Origin: UBA10427 sp003500135
GTDB lineage: Bacteria; Bacteroidota; Bacteroidia; Cytophagales; Cyclobacteriaceae
Assembly (NCBI GenBank): GCA_963966275.1
Contig: CAWZYQ010000016.1
Location: forward strand, 1 to 38,785
DNA: 38,785 bases
Reading direction: 5' to 3'
Of this stretch, positions 25,909-33,600 are shown in pieces; position 1 is the first letter of the stretch, and each line of letters starts with the position of its first letter. A program made the position numbers and the translations under genes. The notes below the pieces were generated by a model. That model was not told the DNA's origin, made no database searches, and saw only the letters and a list, made by a program, of their open reading frames with translations.

Positions 25909-28900
25909 GACGGGCAAACCTCAGGTATACTATTTTCTACTTTATGTTCGGGCGCTGATACCAAAATTGAAGCAGCGCTTTGCGCTTCTATCATTCCACT
26001 ATCCACTGGAGAACCTTCAAGAAGCATGATGAAACCAGTGATATAGTCAATGTAATTAAGCTGTTCGATGTACTGGATCACCTGGCTTTTATGAACGGTG
26101 CCTCCAAAACGGATGCCTTCTTCAGGATCATTCACCCAGGGCGATAAATAGGCTATCAGGTCACTATTCAACTGTTGCTTGTAAAGAATGGGGTCTTTAC
26201 CGGAAAGAAATACCACCTCCACTTCAAATTTGACTGCTTCATATTGCGGATTGATGGCCCTGAAGTTTACATGCATACTATGCAGCGGCTCCAGAAAAGA
26301 CTCTACTTCCGAAAGTGTGTTTTTAGACACCCTTGGTTGCAGCGGATCATAGAAATTCTTATTGCGCAAATCGGGAACGACCACCATCGTCACATCTCCC
26401 GGAGAAAAGGTGTTTATCGTATCACTTTCGTCATTATAGCGGGTGTGGTTCAGGTTTTTTACCTTGTGGATCCTTGCAAATTCCTCTAAAACCAGTTGTT
26501 CATAATCCCATAAGGCAACAGCCCTTTGTTTATGTCGTAGTCTTTCGCTTACACGCTTGTAATAATCAGATTCTTTTTCTTTGGGTTTACCGTCAAAAGA
26601 AGCGTAAGGCTGGGTTACTTTTTTGATTTTAGCCAGTCGGTTGATCATTTTAGTGATCGTCTCAGGCGGCAGCGCTGACTCGAGATGCGAAAGCTCATTT
26701 CCCCGGTTATCAAACCGTGCTTTGACGGCGTTAGTGTGTAATGCTATCATTTTCGGCACCCTGTCCGGATGCTTTTTAATGGTAGCCCGAAGCCAGATAT
26801 ATCCTGCTTCCAGACTTGTATTAAAAGTGGTTGCTTCCTGCGGTATTAAGAACCTGATGATTCCGGACTGCAAAAGATTGTTGGTTGTATCTTCCAGCAA
26901 ATAATTTGTATTGAGGTAGAGCCATTCATTGCTCGAAAGGACTGACCATTCAATTTCATCACCATCGTCGAAAGGATCCAGCATTGGGTTTTCACTTCCC
27001 TCCGCCACCTGAAATAAAAGGGACACCGTCTGGTTTCCTTTGATGTTTTCCAGACCGATCATAAACTGTCCCACTTCGTAAAAACCCGGCGCGAGACGGA
27101 TATGATTATCGGGAACTTCATTGAACTCAGTCTTTTCAGGCACATGCATGCGAAGGGCCTGGTCTTTCAAAAAGGCATGTTGACGTGCATATCCGAAAGG
27201 TAACTGGTGGAATAGCTGGACCGAATCTTGTGAATAACTATCAAGAATTGCTTTTTTCTGATCATCGCCGGGCGGAAACTTGACCGTTTGAGGGCTTAGT
27301 GCATCGCCTGTTCTTGTAGTAGCAAAATAATCCACAGTGATGGATTCAATTTGCGGCGTATAAGGCTCATTAGGTAAAATGATCTTTTCATCATCTTTGG
27401 CCACAGCAGCTGTATAAATACTGGAGTAATTTTTATGATAAAAGTGATTTTGTAAGCTGAATTTGATAAATCCTTTTTGCTGACTGGTATCCAGGTTGTG
27501 AGAAGCTTTCGAGAGAGGAACAGCCGAAAACTGTAAAAGCTCAAGATTAAAAACCGTATTGTAATTACCTACTGTATAACTTTCCTCTATTGATAAATTA
27601 TAAGTATCGGTTGTAGGGAAATAATAGACATAAGGAACGCCCCAATAGAAAATATCAGCTGTCGAACCTGCCGCTGTAGTACCTATCTCGGTAGCATCTT
27701 CCGATGAAGCCCCGTCACGGGTGATCTCAAAGGATTGGCCAGTCCCGTCGGTGAATAAATTAAAATTGTATTCATCTTCATTCAGCCCACCGAGTTTTCG
27801 CCATTGTTTTTGATCCAGAATACTGATATCTGTGAGAAAATGGTTGTTGTCTTCCACCACCCTTCCACCATCAGTAGTGTCATCAGCTATTGTTATATTA
27901 TCGAGTGTATATTTTTCCTGACTAATATTTTTTAGGTGATTCTTGCGATAGGCTGCATAGTAACTTCTGAAATCCGTTTCATTGTCTTCATCTTGAGGCA
28001 GGTCTTTCCAGGTAACGCCAATATTGACTTTTCGCCAGTTTTTATCAAATACTTCATGGTTGCCCACAAACATATTAGCGCCTCTTGTAGGTATAGAGCC
28101 GAACGGAAAAAAAGCTTTTGAAGGATCTACCGGGCCCAAATCATTTTCCACGATCAACTCCTTCATATCCGACACCCATACATTCATATGGATGTTCTCT
28201 ATTTTTAGCATACTCCAGTACTGGTAGAGTTGAAATACTTTGGCTTTTTCGGTATCAGACTCCTGGTTGAATTTAAATTCGATTCTGGCCACAGGGTAGG
28301 TAGTCTGGATGGGCTCCGTTATTACATTGGTATCCAGCCCAACGATCGGGTCAACAGTTGTAGGTATGCCAAACAACAGGTTTAACCGGTTTTTACTTAT
28401 TTCCGAATTTTCAAGAGCAATATCTTCAGAGCCCACATCCGGTATTTCTGAGGGGTCTGCATTCAAAAGAAATGGCCCCAACCAACCTTTTTCACCGGTG
28501 AGGAACACTTCAAAGTATCTGCTTAATTCGTCCGCACTGATATTGATAGTAGTACCGGAAGGTAAAAGTTCAGGATCAAGTTTGGCATCAATTTGTATCC
28601 ATCGGTTACCTTCTTTCAATTCTAAAAGCGGACTTGCTAATGTCAGTCCGACCTTTGGAGTGGTCAATTTATCATGACCGAAAGGAGGCCACAATCCATC
28701 TGTAGGTTCTGCTTCCAGCCCATCGGCTTTATTGGCATTCTTGGCATGGTATAAACCTGCGGCCATATCGCCTTCTTCCAGATCATTTTTGAGATATAAA
28801 ATGTTGTGCAATTTGCCCACTTTTGAGGCATTGACTACCAGTTCGTCAGATGTTTTATAATAACGAAGTTTTCCATTTTTATCTTTGTTACCATTTAATG

Positions 28901-29387
28901 CCGTACCCTCGGGAACCTTTTCCATCACGGCATTCTTGGCTAATTCGAAAACGATATGCACTTCATCGCTTACCGGCGCTTTTTGGGATAAACCCAGCAC
29001 TTTTTCATAATAGAATTGCAAATGACGGCCGGTAAATAAGTTCAAATGATCCTGACTGCGTTTCAGCAGGTACAAAAAGGCAATGAAAAGCGATTGATGA
29101 GGAGTAAGCTTGCCTTCCGACTTTTCCACTTTTTTTATCAGAGACTGAATCTCTTCATCCGAACTGAAAGCTTCGAAAAAGACCTGCCAGTTGCCCATTG
29201 GCAAGGTGGTATTTTTGGTATCAAAAAACCGTACATGACGTGCATATTCATAAGTAAACTTTAAATATGCTTCCATCCCCCATTCGTGCATGGGCGCTGA
29301 GGTAGGCTGCAAAGCTTCAATGATCCGGTTTTGCTGGCTGGTACCGGGGCGTTTTAAGGGATGTATGTGATCCTGACAGTCCGACAT
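25905..29387 (-). CDS. Baseplate J-like protein, first (Afp11/Pvc11-like)
   Basis: A 1160-residue large baseplate wedge component. The N-terminal third contains SLFIAFLYLLKRSQDHLNLF and RHLQFYYEKVLGL, followed by a beta domain (VPEGTALNG), which recur in Afp11-type proteins. The C-terminal third contains the phage baseplate J-like part: LEEFARIHKVKNLNHTRYN, VTMVVVPDLRN and the final LNYIDYITGF segment before IPEVCP. The start is the ATG at 29387 just after the gp25 stop; the TTG at 29393 is less likely. The stop overlaps the next baseplate gene by 4 bases. The middle third is beta-rich and poorly conserved by eye, which is usual for insertions facing the outside of the baseplate. Confidence 0.87.
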   Translation of the reverse strand: MSDCQDHIHPLKRPGTSQQNRIIEALQPTSAPMHEWGMEAYLKFTYEYARHVRFFDTKNTTLPMGNWQVFFEAFSSDEEIQSLIKKVEKSEGKLTPHQSLFIAFLYLLKRSQDHLNLFTGRHLQFYYEKVLGLSQKAPVSDEVHIVFELAKNAVMEKVPEGTALNGNKDKNGKLRYYKTSDELVVNASKVGKLHNILYLKNDLEEGDMAAGLYHAKNANKADGLEAEPTDGLWPPFGHDKLTTPKVGLTLASPLLELKEGNRWIQIDAKLDPELLPSGTTINISADELSRYFEVFLTGEKGWLGPFLLNADPSEIPDVGSEDIALENSEISKNRLNLLFGIPTTVDPIVGLDTNVITEPIQTTYPVARIEFKFNQESDTEKAKVFQLYQYWSMLKIENIHMNVWVSDMKELIVENDLGPVDPSKAFFPFGSIPTRGANMFVGNHEVFDKNWRKVNIGVTWKDLPQDEDNETDFRSYYAAYRKNHLKNISQEKYTLDNITIADDTTDGGRVVEDNNHFLTDISILDQKQWRKLGGLNEDEYNFNLFTDGTGQSFEITRDGASSEDATEIGTTAAGSTADIFYWGVPYVYYFPTTDTYNLSIEESYTVGNYNTVFNLELLQFSAVPLSKASHNLDTSQQKGFIKFSLQNHFYHKNYSSIYTAAVAKDDEKIILPNEPYTPQIESITVDYFATTRTGDALSPQTVKFPPGDDQKKAILDSYSQDSVQLFHQLPFGYARQHAFLKDQALRMHVPEKTEFNEVPDNHIRLAPGFYEVGQFMIGLENIKGNQTVSLLFQVAEGSENPMLDPFDDGDEIEWSVLSSNEWLYLNTNYLLEDTTNNLLQSGIIRFLIPQEATTFNTSLEAGYIWLRATIKKHPDRVPKMIALHTNAVKARFDNRGNELSHLESALPPETITKMINRLAKIKKVTQPYASFDGKPKEKESDYYKRVSERLRHKQRAVALWDYEQLVLEEFARIHKVKNLNHTRYNDESDTINTFSPGDVTMVVVPDLRNKNFYDPLQPRVSKNTLSEVESFLEPLHSMHVNFRAINPQYEAVKFEVEVVFLSGKDPILYKQQLNSDLIAYLSPWVNDPEEGIRFGGTVHKSQVIQYIEQLNYIDYITGFIMLLEGSPVDSGMIEAQSAASILVSAPEHKVENSIPEVCPS

Positions 29388-29389
29388 GA

Positions 29390-29800
29390 TCAAATATTAT
29401 TTCCTTCAGTTTTATAAAATGGGAACACAATGTTGGAGCGAGAATTGGTGGACCTCACCGTGTATTCCACTTCTATTTCCAGTATGCCTTCCAAAACATT
29501 ATCCTGCCGAACCCAAACATTCTCTAGGTCTACCCTGGGTTCAAAGTAGAGAATGGCGGTTTCTACCAGGTCAAAAATGAAAGTCCTGAAAGTCTGATTG
29601 ATATTTTCAAACACATAATCATCGAGATTGCAACCATATGTAGGATGCATGATGCGTTCACCGATCCTGGTAGTCAGTAGTATGCGAAGACTCTCCCGAA
29701 TATCATTTTCTGCTTCTGACATCGCTACTTCACCGGTTGACGGTTGAAAAGTAGGTGGAAATGACCACCCGCGTCCTAAAAAAGCTTTGTCTTCTTTCAC
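29390..29800 (-). CDS. gp25-like baseplate protein (Afp9/Pvc9-like)
   Basis: A 136-residue GPW/gp25-family protein, the sheath-initiating baseplate component that links hub, wedge and first sheath ring. The family signature is ESLRILLTTRIGERIMHPTY, followed by GCNLDDYVFENI. The N-terminal FLGRGWSFPPTFQPSTGEVA is also typical, and length is normal. It starts 4 bases after the PAAR gene stop, and its own stop is directly before the ATG of the large baseplate gene. The lysozyme activity once proposed for gp25 is not expected. Confidence 0.93.
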   Translation of the reverse strand: MKEDKAFLGRGWSFPPTFQPSTGEVAMSEAENDIRESLRILLTTRIGERIMHPTYGCNLDDYVFENINQTFRTFIFDLVETAILYFEPRVDLENVWVRQDNVLEGILEIEVEYTVRSTNSRSNIVFPFYKTEGNNI

Positions 29801-29804
29801 TTAC

Positions 29805-30092
29805 TTATCCTATCAAAACTGTGAAACTACCCAGAACAATAGTGCCTCCGTGCGCTGTGCTGTCGCCCATTCTGGCAGCAGGCATGCCGCCAATCATTAC
29901 CGTTCCTGAACCTGCAATTATAGTATCAGGAGGCCCTGTACACGTAAGTAGGTCACCTACCCGCGCTGCCGGCATCCCTTCTATCAAAACGGTTGGTTCA
30001 CCGGGAGGTAGAATAGGGCCCCCTACGTGAGGCACCGGCCCATTTGACAATGGACAAACATGCATATCTCCGGCTCGTGCTGCTCCAGGCAT
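29805..30092 (-). CDS. PAAR-domain spike tip (Afp10/Pvc10-like)
   Basis: A 95-residue PAAR-repeat protein that caps the spike with a sharp, metal-stabilised cone. The repeats are visible as GMPAARVGDLLTC and GMPAARMGDSTAHGG, with the usual PAAR-like start MPGAARAGDMHVCP. The histidines and cysteines (H11, C13, C51, H80) are candidate zinc ligands. There is no C-terminal toxin extension, so it is a structural tip only. It lies 5 bases after the spike gene, as in other eCIS loci. Confidence 0.93.
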   Translation of the reverse strand: MPGAARAGDMHVCPLSNGPVPHVGGPILPPGEPTVLIEGMPAARVGDLLTCTGPPDTIIAGSGTVMIGGMPAARMGDSTAHGGTIVLGSFTVLIG

Positions 30093-30097
30093 AGTTA

Positions 30098-31843
30098 TCA
30101 GTTTATTTGTACTAAAGATCCTTTCAAAACGGCCGTGCCGCTGGTACTGATTTCAGCACCTGCGCTGCCCTCTCCTTTCAGTTGGGCATTGGCCTTTATA
30201 TTCACATTATTTCCTTCCAGATTAAGGTCACCCCCTGCGGTCACATTTATATCCCCCGAGCTTTCAAGGGTAATGCCACTGCTCTCCATCACACATGTAT
30301 TTCCATCTGCATCTTCGATCGTTATGGTACCTCCGTCATCGTCAATTATAATTTTTCTTTCACCCGGGGTTTCAAGGGTCACGGCGCTGGTTTCATCATT
30401 AAAGATCAACTTAATCTGACTGCGTGTTATGATGCCTTTTTCGTGGTTGTCGTCGCTATCTTCGATCGGTGAAGGTTTATCGCTGCTGTGCAAGGCCCCG
30501 AGTACAACAGGGTACCGGGGATCGTCCTGTAAAAAACCGACTACCACTTCATCGCCTATTTCCGGTCTGAAATACACCGTACGATCTGTGCCGGCATCGG
30601 GTGATGAAACGCGTGCCCAGACGCCCTGCTCCTCAGCATTGATCACAGGCAGACGTACTAAAATACGGTTTTCCCCTTCCGGATCTTCAGATATTTGCGT
30701 AACTAAACCGATTTGTAGTCCGCTGATGGCGGGAATAACCCCAGAAGCGGGCTGATGGTGAACCGGGTACTTTTCAGTAAACCACTCCGGATCCAGGCCA
30801 AATTGTGCATTAACCTTCCAGTCGCCATCATAAATGGCATGACGCACCCCGGAAATAAACGCCTTACCGCTAAACCGCTCACCAATACCCTGGAGGTTTA
30901 CAAATACTCCGGGCTTAATGTCCGGAAGGCCGGTAAATTTTACCTGCCCCCGTACTTTGGCCAATTGGGTGCGCATCCAGTAGGCATCGGCCCAGGCCTG
31001 CAGTTCAAAATCTTTCACCTGGCCACCATGTGGCAAACGCCAGGATTCGGGGCTTCCCACTTCGGCCAGGTCACCCGGGCTTAGATTACCGTTTAGTGAA
31101 ACCGAAGGATCCACACCTTCCATATCCAGGGCTTCCTGATTGGCGGCATCCCATGATAAAGCATTAACTGCATTTTGCTGCCAGCGGGAATCAATCTCGG
31201 CATCGAGGTCAACAATAGTTGCCCCATATACTAAATCGGTAACAGGATCAGCGCTCAGGTCCGGCTTTTTAATTGTAATGGTGCCATCATCGACAAAGCA
31301 AAGAAGGCCATTTATTTCAGCCCGTGTCATCATGAAATCCCAGTCTGTAGCCTGGAACTGAACTAGTTCCTGGTGCTGATTCTGTGTATCTTCCACATCC
31401 GGAGTAAGGCTGTATGCATTGATCAACTCCTCGAATACATCGCTGTCTTTTGTTTCATAGAAATACTTGCTCTTACGTCCCTGGGTCATTTTATAGGCTT
31501 TGTCTTTGCAATCAAGAATAAGTACGGCATTGCCGTTGGCCCTTAGTTTTATGCTGTGTTTGACGATGATCCCTTCAAAAAGTGTCGATTCATCCGAATG
31601 ATAGCCCGCCTGCAGGGTGATGGCCTTGCCCGGAACGAACAGATCTTCATTGCTTGCCGGAAAATCTTCCGAGGCGGGGTCGCCATCTATCAGCACTACC
31701 CTTGCTGTAGGTATGCGATTGATCTCCTTGTCGATCACCATCTGTTTGACTTTCATGGTAGCCGGTATCTGGCTGCCCTCAATCAGTACGGCGCTGGTTA
31801 CGAGGTCCTGACTTCGATCGGTGGCCAATACACGTTCGCTCAT
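30098..31843 (-). CDS. VgrG-like central spike protein (Afp8/Pvc8-like)
   Basis: A 581-residue spike equivalent to the fused phage gp27-gp5. Residues 1-360 or so form the gp27-like hub (VLIDGDPASEDF, DWDFMMTRAEINGLLC, WDAANQEAL). Residues 376-453 are the OB-fold, with GLVTQISEDPEGENRILVRL and GDEVVVGFLQDDPRYPVVLG. From about 475 the protein is a repetitive beta-helix (TLESSGDINVTAGGDLNLEG) that forms the needle and carries the PAAR tip. The start overlaps the stop of the CIS tube protein gene as ATGA. There is no enzymatic C-terminal extension. Although it resembles T6SS VgrG, all partner genes are of eCIS type. Confidence 0.92.
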   Translation of the reverse strand: MSERVLATDRSQDLVTSAVLIEGSQIPATMKVKQMVIDKEINRIPTARVVLIDGDPASEDFPASNEDLFVPGKAITLQAGYHSDESTLFEGIIVKHSIKLRANGNAVLILDCKDKAYKMTQGRKSKYFYETKDSDVFEELINAYSLTPDVEDTQNQHQELVQFQATDWDFMMTRAEINGLLCFVDDGTITIKKPDLSADPVTDLVYGATIVDLDAEIDSRWQQNAVNALSWDAANQEALDMEGVDPSVSLNGNLSPGDLAEVGSPESWRLPHGGQVKDFELQAWADAYWMRTQLAKVRGQVKFTGLPDIKPGVFVNLQGIGERFSGKAFISGVRHAIYDGDWKVNAQFGLDPEWFTEKYPVHHQPASGVIPAISGLQIGLVTQISEDPEGENRILVRLPVINAEEQGVWARVSSPDAGTDRTVYFRPEIGDEVVVGFLQDDPRYPVVLGALHSSDKPSPIEDSDDNHEKGIITRSQIKLIFNDETSAVTLETPGERKIIIDDDGGTITIEDADGNTCVMESSGITLESSGDINVTAGGDLNLEGNNVNIKANAQLKGEGSAGAEISTSGTAVLKGSLVQIN

Positions 31844-32520
31844 ACAGTTGATTTTCGAATCGGTGGCAGGGCGATATATTCCCCCTCTTCAATATTTCTA
31901 AAGCTCGTCAGGTCGTTAAAGCGGGCTACCTGTGGATAGAACTTCTTATCACCATAAATGCAATGTACCATCAATGGCAGATGATCACCGGACTTCATCT
32001 GTCGGCGATGGATGAGGTCCGGGGAACTGCTGTTTTCTTCTGCCACGCGGCGTTCGTCTTCCTTGAATTCTTTGAAGCTGGCCTTTACAGTAGCCCTGAG
32101 TGGGGTTCCGTCTGGCTTGAACAACTTATATGTGACATCGAGGTTTTCAAGACAGCATTTGAATAACAAGGTACCCCAAACCAAAATGAGATATCGCGTT
32201 CTGTGAATGTTGCCGTCATAACCGAGCGTAAGTGATTTGAAGGCATCGATGTCATTTTCCACGCCCTTCTCAGTGGATTCTGTGCCTTCCAGTGCACCGG
32301 TCTGATCGAAAATATACTCAAACTCCATGGTTTGAGGTTCTATTTTATCAAACTTCAGTTGCATACCGCTGGTACCCGACGATTGTTCTTCAGCGTACTT
32401 CACCTGGTATTTCTGGCTGTAGCTATCCGGGTTTAGCGTCGCCGCGAATTTCTCCTCAAGGGTTTGAAACTTCTCATCACTGTAGGAGAAAATCTCCATT
32501 TTTTTTAACGCTCCGCTCAT
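31840..32520 (-). CDS. CIS tube/LysM-type protein (Afp7/Pvc7-like)
   Basis: A 226-residue protein of the contractile injection tube-adaptor family, which joins tube and spike in the baseplate hub. The pattern KMEIFSYSDEKF, then NPDSYSQKYQVKYAEEQ, then LKFDKIEPQTMEFEYIFD, then YLILVWGTLLFKCCLENLDV, is characteristic. The C-terminal part (GDHLPLMVHCIYGDKKFYPQ, then VARFNDLTSFRNI) is the LysM-like module. It starts directly after the stop of the small DUF5908 gene and overlaps the spike gene by 4 bases. Confidence 0.9.
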   Translation of the reverse strand: MSGALKKMEIFSYSDEKFQTLEEKFAATLNPDSYSQKYQVKYAEEQSSGTSGMQLKFDKIEPQTMEFEYIFDQTGALEGTESTEKGVENDIDAFKSLTLGYDGNIHRTRYLILVWGTLLFKCCLENLDVTYKLFKPDGTPLRATVKASFKEFKEDERRVAEENSSSPDLIHRRQMKSGDHLPLMVHCIYGDKKFYPQVARFNDLTSFRNIEEGEYIALPPIRKSTV

Positions 32521-32688
32521 TTATCGTTCCGCTTTTTGGTTCAGTATGTCCATTACCTGTTCCACACATTGCGCCACGATGGCTTTTACCGTTTCGGGCT
32601 TTGCCGCCGGGCTTACTTCCCGCCGGCCACCTGTTTTTTTATTATCCACAACAGTTTTTATGTGCAGTTCCTTGATCTCTATTGGCAT
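32521..32688 (-). CDS. DUF5908 small eCIS protein
   Basis: A 55-residue protein starting MPIEIKELHIKTVV and ending MDILNQKAER. The start MPIEIxEL is the mark of the DUF5908 family, found in Bacteroidota eCIS clusters at this position, between tube and CIS-tube genes (where Afp6 lies in Afp). The middle is charged and proline-containing (SPAAKPETVKAIVAQ), and the C-terminal half is a likely helix. It begins with TAATG overlapping the stop of the preceding tube gene, and its own stop touches the next ATG, so it is firmly embedded in the operon. Function is unknown; a small assembly or connector protein is plausible. Confidence 0.85.
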   Translation of the reverse strand: MPIEIKELHIKTVVDNKKTGGRREVSPAAKPETVKAIVAQCVEQVMDILNQKAER

Positions 32689-33131
32689 TATTCTACGGTA
32701 TAAAATTGATAGGTCAGTTCTATGGTCTCGACCACCAGCTTATTTTCTTCGGCATTAAAATCGCCCACCTCCCATTTGACCGGCCAGGCATGCTTGATCT
32801 TCCATGTTTTCAATGGTTCGTGTGACTCATTGAGAAGGGAGACATTCAAGTCTGCCGGGCTGATCTCCAGGCTGTTAAAGCTGTTGAGGCACCAGTCAAT
32901 CAATTTTGAATTATTCATCATGCCGCGCTTTAAAACCAGGTTGGGGTATTTCGATCGAACCGGCAAGGCATGTTCAAACCGGTTTTCCCCGCCTTCCTTC
33001 ACCTTTTCTGTTTCGAGCTCGACATTAAGCCCACCAACCGATTGAAAACGGGCATCGCCATCTTCGTCGGTTACCGACTTGTCAAAACTGATGCTGAAGT
33101 GAAAGCCAACCGGTGGATAGTAGTTGGCCAT
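32688..33131 (-). CDS. gp19-like tail tube protein, second (Afp5/Pvc5-like initiator)
   Basis: A 147-residue tube-family protein. Typical parts are PPVGFHFSISF at the start, VGGLNVELETEKVKEGGENR, YPNLVLKRGM and WKIKHAWPVKWEVGDFNAEE. Compared with the 143-aa tube protein upstream, it is diverged, and its place after that gene and before DUF5908 matches Afp5, the tube initiator that contacts the hub. There are 3 bases between the two tube genes. Confidence 0.9.
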   Translation of the reverse strand: MANYYPPVGFHFSISFDKSVTDEDGDARFQSVGGLNVELETEKVKEGGENRFEHALPVRSKYPNLVLKRGMMNNSKLIDWCLNSFNSLEISPADLNVSLLNESHEPLKTWKIKHAWPVKWEVGDFNAEENKLVVETIELTYQFYTVE

Positions 33132-33134
33132 CGC

Positions 33135-33566
33135 TTAGTCGTTTTGTACTACCAGCCCTTCGTGCACGAGTTCCATCGTTTCAATGGCGGTTTCGTTACC
33201 ATCGGCTTTCAGGTCGGTAGAGGCCACTTTTGTTGGCCAGGCATTTTTTACTTTCCACACCACAACCGGGCTGTGTTCTTCGTCGAGCAGACTTATTGTG
33301 ATATCGCGACGTGTGATGGTGTTCAGCTTCACCTCATTGAACCAGTCGAAGAATTCGTTATCTGACTTAAAGGCGCCACGCTTCAAAGTGATGTTGCTAT
33401 ACTTACGCATGCCGGGCATTTTCAATTTGCTGTATTCTTTGCTGGCGCCATCGCGGTATTCGATCACTTCCGTCTCGACTTCCATGCCGCTAACTTCTGT
33501 AAACCCGATTTTGGTACCGCCCCAGTTTACTTCGAAATGAAACTTCGGTAATGGATATTCAGCCAT
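33135..33566 (-). CDS. gp19-like tail tube protein, first (Afp1/Pvc1-like main tube)
   Basis: A 143-residue inner tube protein of the T4 gp19/Hcp fold, expected to stack as hexameric rings. The family pattern is PLPKFHFEVNWGGTKIGFTE, VSGMEVETEVIEYRDGASKE, YSNITLKRGAF and WKVKNAWPTKVASTDLKADG. It follows the second sheath gene after 34 bases, and its stop is 3 bases before the second tube gene. A tube gene placed after the sheath genes instead of before them differs from the Afp order. Confidence 0.92.
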   Translation of the reverse strand: MAEYPLPKFHFEVNWGGTKIGFTEVSGMEVETEVIEYRDGASKEYSKLKMPGMRKYSNITLKRGAFKSDNEFFDWFNEVKLNTITRRDITISLLDEEHSPVVVWKVKNAWPTKVASTDLKADGNETAIETMELVHEGLVVQND

Positions 33567-33600
33567 GATTTCTATTATTTAATGTTGTAAATTATTCGAT

